This document shows positions 1 to 7,224 of a stretch of 9,804 nt of DNA, one piece after another (the first letter of the stretch is position 1; the number at the start of each line of letters is the position of its first letter). Below the pieces are notes generated by a model. The model saw nothing but the letters and a program-made list of their open reading frames with translations. It did not search any database and was not told the DNA's origin. The translations under genes and the position numbers were made by a program. Source of the DNA: Oscillospiraceae bacterium (lineage in GTDB: Bacteria > Bacillota_A > Clostridia > Oscillospirales > Ruminococcaceae); NCBI GenBank assembly GCA_017848205.1, contig JAGDDO010000102.1, positions 1-9,804 on the forward strand, read 5' to 3'.

Positions 1-40
1 AAGTATGCAGCGTTATAAGCTCTAAAGGATATGCAGTCTG

Positions 41-670
41 ATGAAAAATGAAAACGTCAGAAAGGTACTGAAACTTTCTCTTGCCGCCATAGTTCTGCTC
101 GTTGTTTTAAGACTTGTTCTGCTTTTCCTTAACGGTTTCACCGGATTCGGAAACGAAAATGAACTGCAGCATTCAGACGGAAGCCCTTCCGGATTTGTGA
201 CCGAAGCCCCGCTTCAGATATTTACAGATGCGGAAACTGCTGTAACAGAAGCTGTGACCGCAGCAGAGTATACTGAAGCCGCAGAAATTTCAGAAGAAAG
301 CGAAGCGGCAGCAGTTACTGAAGCAGAGGAAACTGTCGTGACGGAAGCGGAAACGACTGAAGCAGAAACGGAAGAAGTAACTGAAGAAGCTCCGGAAGGT
401 AAGAAATACGTATTCAGAAACAGTAAGCTGTTAAATGACCACTACAAAAAGCACGGCGAGGAAATGGGATTTGCCTCTGCGGAAGAATACGAAAAAGCAG
501 CATCTGATGTTGTTAATTCACCTGATGCCCTGCACAAGAAAGAAAAGGATGACAACGACGATGTCTACTATATTGAAGATACCAATGAATTCGTTGTTGT
601 TTCATCGGACGGTTATTTAAGGACCTATTTCAACCCGGATAAAGGCAAAGCATATTACGACAGACAATAG
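41..670 (+). CDS. Membrane-anchored extracellular protein with Thr/Glu/Ala-rich linker and nuclease-like C-terminal domain
   Basis: The 209-residue protein has three parts. Residues 1-10 are a basic N-terminus, followed by a hydrophobic helix at about 11-30. There is no lipobox cysteine and no obvious signal-peptidase site, so it is probably a signal anchor with the rest outside the cell. Residues 50-118 are a low-complexity linker of repeated TEA/AET units, a typical surface spacer. Residues 121-209 form a compact domain with H134, H138 and G139 in an HxxxHG arrangement, an EEY helix near 148-150, and a terminal segment with R194, Y196, F197 and P199. That layout resembles small C-terminal RNase-type domains (BECR-like) of polymorphic or contact-dependent toxins in Firmicutes; this is recalled similarity, not a search. 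AAAGGA at 24-29 lies 11 nt before the ATG. No immunity-like gene follows, because a terminator comes directly after. It could also be a non-catalytic surface protein. The coding call is firm, the function weak. Confidence 0.85.
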   Translation: MKNENVRKVLKLSLAAIVLLVVLRLVLLFLNGFTGFGNENELQHSDGSPSGFVTEAPLQIFTDAETAVTEAVTAAEYTEAAEISEESEAAAVTEAEETVVTEAETTEAETEEVTEEAPEGKKYVFRNSKLLNDHYKKHGEEMGFASAEEYEKAASDVVNSPDALHKKEKDDNDDVYYIEDTNEFVVVSSDGYLRTYFNPDKGKAYYDRQ

Positions 671-688
671 TTATAAATGAATTATCAG

Positions 689-732
689 GCAGTATGGCTT
701 CTCTGAAAAAGTCATACTGCTTTTTATTTTTT
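689..732 (+). terminator. Intrinsic terminator of the surface-protein gene
   Basis: A 12-bp stem with one G-U pair (arms 689-700 and 709-720) and an 8-nt loop is followed at once by a T-rich run (five T, one A, six T) at 721-732. It begins 18 nt after the stop codon at 670 and separates this gene from the ter operon. Confidence 0.9.
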
Positions 733-865
733 GCTGTACTTTTACGGAAATAAGGGTTTCCCGCATCAAAAACAGATGAAAACAAGTTTTGGCTGTGCAT
801 TTTGTGCATCCTGACATCTTGGTGGTTTGCTATAAAAAATGGCAAAAATATTTCGCTTTATTTTA
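733..865. other. Intergenic DNA without a recognisable feature
   Basis: This AT-rich stretch lies between the terminator at 689-732 and the promoter at 866. A leftward open frame covers part of it but runs into the terminator and the preceding gene and has no ribosome binding site. A short direct repeat of TGTGCAT occurs near 795-810. I see no RNA gene or second promoter. Confidence 0.5.
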
Positions 866-894
866 TTGACAAATGACAAAAAAGGGAGTATAAT
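866..894 (+). promoter_or_regulatory. Consensus vegetative sigma (SigA/sigma-70) promoter of the ter operon
   Basis: A perfect -35 box TTGACA (866-871) and a perfect -10 box TATAAT (889-894) are separated by exactly 17 bp. The region just upstream (852-865) is T-rich and could act as an UP element. The predicted transcription start is near 901, about 114 nt before the first gene. A perfect consensus suggests high basal transcription, so any stress control probably acts through a repressor, the leader or the proteins themselves rather than through a weak promoter; that last point is inference. Confidence 0.93.
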
Positions 895-900
895 AATGAC

Positions 901-1014
901 AATGTTCTATTTTAGGAGAACTCATTTCTTTTATCGGTTCATGAGAACTGAATTTGAGTTCACAGGTTAATACATGAACAGAAAATATATAAAAAAGAGA
1001 CAGGAGAAAAAGTT
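901..1014 (+). promoter_or_regulatory. Structured 5' leader of the ter operon
   Basis: The leader holds nested inverted repeats. An inner hairpin CGGTTC / GAACTG (935-940 with 945-950, one G-U pair, loop ATGA) sits inside an outer 7-bp pairing GAACTCA / TGAGTTC (918-924 with 955-961). The right arm of the outer stem can instead pair weakly with TGAAC at 975-979 (GTTCA at 958-962), so two states are possible. No T-run follows these stems, so it does not look like a classical attenuator. The region from about 980 to 1014 is A-rich and ends in AGGAG (1002-1006), 8 nt before the first start codon. Two short open frames (902-970 and 974-1027) also occur. It could be a regulator binding site, an RNA switch or an mRNA-stability element; none is proven. 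Confidence 0.5.
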
Positions 1015-1656
1015 ATGGCAGAATTAATCAGGAGATTACCGGTTTATCTTTTACTTGATACTTCCGGATCTATGAACGGAGAACCGATCGAAGCGGTAAG
1101 ACAGGGTGTAAAGGCACTTCTTATGGAACTTAAGAGTGACCCGCAGGCGCTTGAAACTGCTTATCTGTCAGTTATTACATTTGACAGTGTTGCAAGACAG
1201 GTATGTCCGCTTACTGAACTTATAGACTTTAAGGAGCCTGAACTTCAGGCCAGCGGTATCACATCGCTCGGAGCTGCGCTCAGACTTCTTTCGGAATGCA
1301 TTGAAGACGAGGTACGCAAGGGAAGCACAGATCAGAAGGGTGACTGGAAGCCGCTCGTATTTATCCTTACAGACGGCGCACCTACAGACGAATGGGAACA
1401 GGCTGCCGAGGAACTCAAGAGCAGAAAGCCTGCCAACATCATAGCATGTGCAGCAGGAGCTCAGGCAGATACTTCAGTTCTCAAGAAGATCACAAACAAC
1501 GTTCTTATGATGAACAGCCTTTCAGCAGGCGATCTTGCACAGTTCTTTGCCTGGGTATCAGGCTCTATCAAGATGTCATCAGGCAGCGTTGATGCTCTTC
1601 CGGGAGCACCTATCGAACTTCCGCCTCCGCCGCAGGGCTTCATAATCGTTCCGTAA
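1015..1656 (+). CDS. TerY-type von Willebrand factor A domain protein
   Basis: This 213-residue protein is a single vWA domain with a short tail, the usual TerY size. The metal-ion-dependent adhesion site is intact: DTSGS at 15-19 after a hydrophobic strand, the threonine T83 in GITSLG, and D120 in LTDG. It is predicted to be cytoplasmic and to bind a divalent cation, which lets it bridge or sense partners. Within the TerY-P triad it is thought to act with the phosphatase and kinase encoded just downstream. The C-terminal tail (about 190-213) is proline-rich, with a PPPP run at 203-206 and a hydrophobic end, and could be a docking peptide. AGGAG at 1002-1006 with 8-nt spacing fixes the ATG start. 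It is the first gene of the operon, 15 nt before the phosphatase gene. The family call is firm; the cellular role is inferred from family and context. Confidence 0.93.
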   Translation: MAELIRRLPVYLLLDTSGSMNGEPIEAVRQGVKALLMELKSDPQALETAYLSVITFDSVARQVCPLTELIDFKEPELQASGITSLGAALRLLSECIEDEVRKGSTDQKGDWKPLVFILTDGAPTDEWEQAAEELKSRKPANIIACAAGAQADTSVLKKITNNVLMMNSLSAGDLAQFFAWVSGSIKMSSGSVDALPGAPIELPPPPQGFIIVP

Positions 1657-1671
1657 CAGGCAGGTGAAATT

Positions 1672-2979
1672 GTGAGTAACAAAGAAAAAGAAGGAAAGTA
1701 TTCTGAAGACGAAGTGATCGACATTGAACCCGGTGAACTTCTTTCAGCAACTGAGGAAGACATAAAGGAAAGCATGGACAGACTGTCTGTTTTCAATGAA
1801 CTCAACATAACAGACAAGACGGCTTCATTATGGCAGTACAAACCCGTTTCGGAGGACGAACCGGAAGGATTTGAAGAGTATATTTCATCTGGTGAGGACA
1901 TTGAAGGCGGTTCTGTAACTGCTGCAAGAGTCCGCGGCAAGAAGCACAAGCATGACGGTACGAACTGTGATGACTGGTTTGAATACGACGTAAACGGTGA
2001 CTGGAAGATACTTATCGCATCTGACGGTGCCGGTTCAAGAAAGTTTTCAAGAATAGGTGCAAAGGCAGCCTGTACAGCTGCGGCAGCTTATTTAAGGGAA
2101 AATCTTGATAATGCATCTGAAGAGGACAAAGCGAAGCTTTCACTGCCTCTTGACGACAGCGGCTTTATGGAAGGATGCAGCGTTTTTGCAAACATCCTTC
2201 AGGATTCAGTTATAAAGGCAAAGGAAGCTGTTGAGGCAGCCTTTGATGAAAGAAAGACTCAGTTCCGCTATCTTGATCTTGTGGAACGCGATCTTGAAAT
2301 TAAGGATTTTGCATGTACGTTTTTAGTATGCATCGTTCTTCCGGTAAAGGTCGGTGAGTCAAAGGAATTTTTTGCTGCTGCTATCCAGATAGGTGACGGC
2401 ATAATCTGTTCAGTTGACAGGAACAGTCCGTATGAAAAGGCTTTAAGACTTCTCAGTGTTCCGGACAGCGGTGAATATTCAGGTGAAACAGATTTTATAA
2501 CTTCAGATAACCAGACTAAAAAGGAAAGCCTTATGGGCAAGACCAAGATCATGCGAGGAAAGTCATCTGCTTTCATGGTAATGACCGACGGTGTTGCCGA
2601 TGATTATTTCCCTAATTCACCGGAACTTCTCAGACTGTATATCGACCTTTGTCTTAACGGTATTCTCGAAACCGACGACAGTTCGTCAGAGGGAGAGCTT
2701 CCTGAGATCATTCCTGATCCGCTTACTCATCCGTGGGTGAATGACAACGACAAAAAAGTTATGTGTCAGTATGCGAAGCGTATTGAGGAACGTACAGGAT
2801 GTGATCTTGAAACGCTCTGGAAAAATACAGCTCTCATAAAAAAAGCTTCCCTTGTGAATTCTGATCCGGATCTTCCGGCAGAAAGAAAGGAAAGACTTTT
2901 AAGATGGCTTGACAATTATACTGAGCGAGGCTCATTTGACGACAGAACACTTGTTTTGCTTGAATTTGATCAGGAGTGA
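1672..2979 (+). CDS. PP2C-type serine/threonine protein phosphatase of the TerY-P triad
   Basis: This 435-residue protein carries a PPM/PP2C_2-type domain from about residue 80 to the end. The metal-binding aspartates are visible in sequence order: the CDDW segment (D100, D101) after KHKHDGTN, the SDG motif with D118, the TDG motif with D306 and the FDDRT motif with D423/D424. IGDG near 240-243 fits a central strand. It is predicted to be cytoplasmic, to hydrolyse phosphoserine or phosphothreonine with Mn2+/Mg2+, and probably to oppose the kinase encoded next. Residues 1-78 are a highly acidic extension without a recognised domain, and an inserted segment (about 310-415) separates the last two motifs. 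The start is GTG at 1672, preceded by AGGTG at 1662-1666 with 5-nt spacing; no better in-frame start precedes the domain. The gene's end contains the ribosome binding site of the kinase gene. Substrates are unknown. Confidence 0.92.
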   Translation: MSNKEKEGKYSEDEVIDIEPGELLSATEEDIKESMDRLSVFNELNITDKTASLWQYKPVSEDEPEGFEEYISSGEDIEGGSVTAARVRGKKHKHDGTNCDDWFEYDVNGDWKILIASDGAGSRKFSRIGAKAACTAAAAYLRENLDNASEEDKAKLSLPLDDSGFMEGCSVFANILQDSVIKAKEAVEAAFDERKTQFRYLDLVERDLEIKDFACTFLVCIVLPVKVGESKEFFAAAIQIGDGIICSVDRNSPYEKALRLLSVPDSGEYSGETDFITSDNQTKKESLMGKTKIMRGKSSAFMVMTDGVADDYFPNSPELLRLYIDLCLNGILETDDSSSEGELPEIIPDPLTHPWVNDNDKKVMCQYAKRIEERTGCDLETLWKNTALIKKASLVNSDPDLPAERKERLLRWLDNYTERGSFDDRTLVLLEFDQE

Positions 2980-2987
2980 TACCATAA

Positions 2988-4463
2988 ATGGACAATATCA
3001 GACGGGCACTGACTATGAGCGGCCGTGAGATAGAATATGTAGTTACAAAAAATCCTCCCCGCGGAGGAATGAAATACACGTATTTCACGCCTGACAAATC
3101 GCTTGTTGTCCAGTTTTTCAACGACCCTGAGAATGCGGCTGACCCGGGTATCCATGACCGTCTCAAAGCCATAATCGGCAGATACAATCCGACGGTACCT
3201 GAGAAGCTGGGAGGAGCAAACGGAAACGATGAACGAACGGCAGCATATTTTTCTAAATGCTATTGCTGGCCTCTTGACATTGTAGTAAGGCCGGAGTTCG
3301 GTATCATCAGTCCGGCTTACCCGAAGAATTTCTTCTTCGGTGACAACGCATCCCAGATACTTCAGATAAAGGGCAAGGACAAGAAAAGCAACTGGTTTAC
3401 AGGACGAAGCAGAAAATATCTTAACTCATCTGAACTCGGTGATTTCCGGTCCATGCTTCAGATATCCATTCTTCTTTCACGCGCCGTAAGAAGAATGCAT
3501 CAGGCGGGTCTGGCACATTCAGATCTTTCACCGAACAATGTACTGGTGGATCCGCGTACAGGTACCTGTGTCGTAATCGACATAGATTCACTGGTGGTTC
3601 CGGGACTGTTTCCGCCGGAGGTCATCGGCACAAGGGGCTATGTTGCTCCGGAAGTGCTTCAGACTCTCGGTATGGACAGAAAACAGCGTAAATTTCCGGG
3701 AGTACAGACAGACCTTCATTCCATGGCGGTGCTGATTTATGAATATATCTTTTTAAGACATCCGATAATCGGTCCGAAGATTTATTCCGAAGATCCGGAA
3801 CAGGATGATTACCTGTGTCTCGGTGAAAAGGCAACATTCATCGAAGATCCTGACGACACTTCAAACAGACCGGATGATCTGAAAGTCACGGTAAAGGATC
3901 TCGGTCCTTACCTTGAAGATCTGTTTATGCGTGTTTTCTGCAAGGGACTTCACTCTCCGCCGGACAGACCGGCTGCTATAGAATGGGAGAGAGGGCTTTT
4001 AAAGACCTGGAATCTTCTTCACAGCTGTTCCAATCCGAACTGTGATAAAAGATATTTTATTCTTCACGATATAAATAATCCTGTTTGTCCGTTCTGCGGC
4101 ACCAGAATAAAAGATGATACAATACTGAAACTTGATTTTTACGCACAGAGAAGGGGAAATCCCGGCAGGTGGTTCAGAAAGAGCGAGATGATCGCTGAAA
4201 ACAATACACCGCTTTGTGTGTGGAATCTTCATTCCAATATATTTCCGGATGAAAAGGCACCGGACCGTGAGGTAAAGGCTTATATCCAGAAAAAAGAAGG
4301 AAGATATTATCTTGTAAATCTTACGCTTAAGAATCTTCTTTCACCGGACGGAAGCACCGTTCCGGCAGGATATGCCACTGAGCTGTATCCCGGAGCTGCT
4401 TTCAGACTTTTACGTGATGATGACAGTCTGCTTATGAAAGTGGAACTGTTCAATATTAATTAA
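2988..4463 (+). CDS. Atypical protein kinase with zinc ribbon and FHA-like C-terminal domain (TerY-P triad kinase)
   Basis: The 491-residue protein has a kinase domain at about 15-340. Visible motifs are a Gly-containing loop PRGGMK (24-29), the catalytic loop HSDLSPNN (177-184, with D179 and N184), the metal-binding motif as DID (198-200) instead of DFG, APE (220-222), the helix-F aspartate D242 and the helix-I arginine R327. The position where most kinases carry the VAIK lysine reads VVQF (Q42); K29 in the Gly loop may replace it. Residues 347-370 form a zinc ribbon (C347, C352, C367, C370). Residues 405-491 look like a beta-sandwich resembling an FHA phosphopeptide-binding domain, but without clear canonical binding residues. 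There are no membrane segments, so it is cytoplasmic. AGGAG at 2972-2976 lies inside the end of the phosphatase gene, 11 nt before the ATG, which suggests translational coupling. It probably phosphorylates a Ter-system partner; the substrate is unknown. Confidence 0.9.
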   Translation: MDNIRRALTMSGREIEYVVTKNPPRGGMKYTYFTPDKSLVVQFFNDPENAADPGIHDRLKAIIGRYNPTVPEKLGGANGNDERTAAYFSKCYCWPLDIVVRPEFGIISPAYPKNFFFGDNASQILQIKGKDKKSNWFTGRSRKYLNSSELGDFRSMLQISILLSRAVRRMHQAGLAHSDLSPNNVLVDPRTGTCVVIDIDSLVVPGLFPPEVIGTRGYVAPEVLQTLGMDRKQRKFPGVQTDLHSMAVLIYEYIFLRHPIIGPKIYSEDPEQDDYLCLGEKATFIEDPDDTSNRPDDLKVTVKDLGPYLEDLFMRVFCKGLHSPPDRPAAIEWERGLLKTWNLLHSCSNPNCDKRYFILHDINNPVCPFCGTRIKDDTILKLDFYAQRRGNPGRWFRKSEMIAENNTPLCVWNLHSNIFPDEKAPDREVKAYIQKKEGRYYLVNLTLKNLLSPDGSTVPAGYATELYPGAAFRLLRDDDSLLMKVELFNIN

Positions 4464-4484
4464 ACAAGGAGAATCAGAAAAATC

Positions 4485-7202
4485 ATGAGCAATCCAAAAG
4501 AAAAAAAATTCGGACTTACTTCCGAGCAGGTTCAGAAATCTCTTAACGAGCACGGAAGCAACAGGCTGACCCAGGTTGAGGGTGAAACATTTCTGAGCAA
4601 GCTGCTTGGAAACTTCGGCGATCCGATGATCAAGATACTTTGTGTAGCACTTGCTGTCAATGTTCTTATCTTCATTCTCGGCGCGACCGGAGTGCTTAAG
4701 GGCGTGGATGTTGAGTGGTATGAACCGGTAGGTATCGCAGTTGCGATCGTTCTTGCCACATTCGTTTCAACTTTCTCGGAATACAGAAATGAAAACGCAT
4801 TCCAGAAACTTCAGGAAGAAGCTTCAAAGATAGTATGTAAGATCTACCGTGACGATGAGATCAAGGAGATCCCAATCGATGACATCGTTGTAGGTGACTG
4901 TATTCTCCTTCAGTCAGGCGACAAGATCCCTGCTGACGGTCAGATAATCGACGGAGACATCAAGGTTGACCAGAGCGTACTCAACGGTGAATCAAAGGAA
5001 GCTTCAAAGGTTCCTGTTCCTGATGATTACAGCGATGAAGGCGAACCGATGGACTTCCTTAATCCGTACAAGGTTTTCCGTGGCTCTGTAGTATGTTCAG
5101 GCAACGCAGTAATGGAAGTTACTGTTGTAGGTGACAAGTCAGTTTACGGACAGATCGCAAAGGAACTCCAGCAGGACGACGACCGTGAAAGCCCGCTTAA
5201 GGTTAAGCTTTCAAATCTTGCTGACGGTATCAGTAAGTTCGGTTACATAGGCGGTGTCGCAATTGCCGTTGCTCTTATGTTCCAGAGAATGATCACAGGC
5301 GGCGGCTTCTCAGCATATATCAATTCAGGTATATTCAATATTCTTGCAGACTTCCTCGATGCAGTTATTCTCGCAGTTATCATTATCGTAATGGCTGTTC
5401 CGGAAGGACTTCCTCTTATGATCGCTCTTGTATCAGCAATGAACATGGGCAAAATGCTCAAGGATAACGTCCTTGTACGAAAGATCAACGGTATTGAAAC
5501 TGCCGGAAGTTTAAACATTCTTTTCTCAGATAAAACAGGTACAATTACAAAGGGTAAGCTTGAAGTTGTAACATTCGTTGACGGTGATATGACTGAAGTA
5601 TCCCAGGCAAGCGACGTTAAGGGCAAGCTTTCCGAGATCCTTGCAGTAAACATTCACCACAATACAACATCCATTGTTGCAAAGGAAAACGGTGAGACAA
5701 AGGTTGTCGGCGGTAATGCTACAGAAAAGGCTGTTCTCGGATTTGCAGCAGATCTTACACCTGACGGCGTAAATGTTGAAAAGGTAGCTTCAATTCCTTT
5801 CAACAGTACAAACAAATATTCAGCTACCCAGGTCAAGGGTGACTACAACTGCACACTTGTAAAGGGTGCGCCTGAAAAGATCATTTCAAGATGTAAATAC
5901 TATTTTGATGAAGACGGAAACAAGAAGGAATTCACAAAAGGCGCTCAGCTCGAAGACAAGATCAACGAACTTGCAGGACGTGCTATCCGAGTTCTTGGCC
6001 TTGCAATTGCTGACGAAGCACTCGGTGAGAATTCACTTCCTGAAGGCGACTGGACACTTATCGGTATTCTCGGTATCAGAGACGAAGTAAGACCTGAATC
6101 AGTTACAGCTATCAGTGAAGTACACCAGGCCGGTGTTCAGGTAGTTATGATAACCGGTGACCGTAAGGATACAGCAGTTGCCATTGCAAAGGAAGCAGGG
6201 CTTCTTACAGCAGAGACAGATGTGGTTCTTACTTCAGACGAACTCCAGCAGATGTCTGACGATGAGATCAAGAATGTTCTCAAGGACATCAGAGTTATCG
6301 CACGTGCCCTTCCGACAGACAAGAGCCGTCTTGTAAGATGTGCCCAGGAACTTGAGCTTGTTGTTGGTATGACAGGTGACGGTGTTAATGACTCACCTGC
6401 TCTTAAGAAAGCAGACGTTGGTTTTGCCATGGGCGGCGGTACGGAAGTTGCCAAGGAAGCCAGTGACATCGTTATTCTTGACGATAACTTCAATTCTATA
6501 GACAAAGCTATCCTTTATGGCCGTACAATTTTCAACAGCATCAGAAAGTTCATCATCTTCCAGCTCACGATCAACGTTGCGGCTGTACTTATCTCATTTG
6601 TATGTCCTCTTCTCGGTATAAACGAACCTCTTACAGTTATCCAGATCCTCTGGGTAAACCTTGTAATGGATACACTTGCAGCTCTTGCATTCGGCGGTGA
6701 ACCGGCTCTCCACAGATACATGAAAGAAAAGCCGAAGAAGCGTTCTGAAAGCATCGTTAGCAAGAACATGTGGAGCAGCATCATCATGAACTCACTCTGG
6801 ATGTTCATTCTCGGTTTCCTCATGCTCACATTCTCTCCGCTCCAGAAAGTATTTGCTGATCTCGGAGCAGATGTAAAGACATTCAATCCTGCTGATTTCT
6901 CTGATCCGGCTTACCTTAAGCTTGGTACAGCATACTTTGCTTACTTTATCTTCTCAGCAGTATTCAATGCGTTCAACGCAAGAACAGACAAGATGGATCT
7001 CTTTGAAAACATCGGCGGAAACAAGGGATTCCTTAAGGTTCTCGGTCTTATCGCTGTAGTTCAGATAGCAATGACATATCTCGGCGGAAGCGTATTAAGA
7101 TGTCACGGTCTCGGAGTAACAGAATGGATCGTTGTACTTGTTATGGCAGTTTCCATCATTCCGGTTGATCTTATAAGAAAGGCAGTTATGAAAAACAAAT
7201 AA
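4485..7202 (+). CDS. Calcium-translocating P-type ATPase, PMCA/SERCA class (P2)
   Basis: The 905-residue integral membrane pump is full length for bacterial P2 ATPases and is predicted to export Ca2+ using ATP. Motifs in order: actuator motif NGES (167-170, normally TGES), PEGLP in helix M4 (306-310), the phosphorylated D349 in DKTGT, the nucleotide-binding segment KGAPE (460-464), the TGD motif (558-560) and the hinge GDGVND (631-636). Helix M5 carries N697, and M6 carries N725 and D729 in a NLVMDT segment, matching the residues that bind Ca2+ in SERCA site II and PMCA. About ten membrane helices are apparent: near 48-68, 80-98, 252-268, 284-310, 688-709, 716-737, 764-785, 812-830, 850-868 and 880-897. 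There is no long C-terminal autoinhibitory tail. AGGAG at 4467-4471 precedes the ATG by 13 nt. The gene is 21 nt after the kinase gene and 22 nt before the first terD, so it may be a target of the kinase/phosphatase pair. Mn2+ transport is an alternative. Confidence 0.95.
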   Translation: MSNPKEKKFGLTSEQVQKSLNEHGSNRLTQVEGETFLSKLLGNFGDPMIKILCVALAVNVLIFILGATGVLKGVDVEWYEPVGIAVAIVLATFVSTFSEYRNENAFQKLQEEASKIVCKIYRDDEIKEIPIDDIVVGDCILLQSGDKIPADGQIIDGDIKVDQSVLNGESKEASKVPVPDDYSDEGEPMDFLNPYKVFRGSVVCSGNAVMEVTVVGDKSVYGQIAKELQQDDDRESPLKVKLSNLADGISKFGYIGGVAIAVALMFQRMITGGGFSAYINSGIFNILADFLDAVILAVIIIVMAVPEGLPLMIALVSAMNMGKMLKDNVLVRKINGIETAGSLNILFSDKTGTITKGKLEVVTFVDGDMTEVSQASDVKGKLSEILAVNIHHNTTSIVAKENGETKVVGGNATEKAVLGFAADLTPDGVNVEKVASIPFNSTNKYSATQVKGDYNCTLVKGAPEKIISRCKYYFDEDGNKKEFTKGAQLEDKINELAGRAIRVLGLAIADEALGENSLPEGDWTLIGILGIRDEVRPESVTAISEVHQAGVQVVMITGDRKDTAVAIAKEAGLLTAETDVVLTSDELQQMSDDEIKNVLKDIRVIARALPTDKSRLVRCAQELELVVGMTGDGVNDSPALKKADVGFAMGGGTEVAKEASDIVILDDNFNSIDKAILYGRTIFNSIRKFIIFQLTINVAAVLISFVCPLLGINEPLTVIQILWVNLVMDTLAALAFGGEPALHRYMKEKPKKRSESIVSKNMWSSIIMNSLWMFILGFLMLTFSPLQKVFADLGADVKTFNPADFSDPAYLKLGTAYFAYFIFSAVFNAFNARTDKMDLFENIGGNKGFLKVLGLIAVVQIAMTYLGGSVLRCHGLGVTEWIVVLVMAVSIIPVDLIRKAVMKNK

Positions 7203-7224
7203 TTAGCAGAAAGGATTCTTAATT

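Noticed and set aside
795..810. Direct repeat of TGTGCAT upstream of the promoter
   Set aside because: Two 7-nt copies with no further units or symmetry are compatible with chance, and the site is too far from the -35 box to call an operator.
630..845. Leftward open frame of 71 codons
   Set aside because: It runs through the terminator at 689-732 and into the end of the surface-protein gene, has no ribosome binding site and no recognisable protein features.
974..1027. A 17-codon lysine-rich open frame overlapping the terY start out of frame
   Set aside because: Its composition follows the A-rich ribosome-binding region, the upstream AGG is weak, and the strong AGGAG at 1002-1006 serves the terY start.
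1461..1949. Leftward open frame of 162 codons across the TerY/phosphatase junction
   Set aside because: It is antisense to two well-supported genes and its serine-rich translation is typical of a mirror frame.
4464..4484. Separate promoter before the Ca2+ ATPase gene
   Set aside because: The 21-nt gap holds only a ribosome binding site and no -35/-10 pair, so the gene is best seen as part of the operon.
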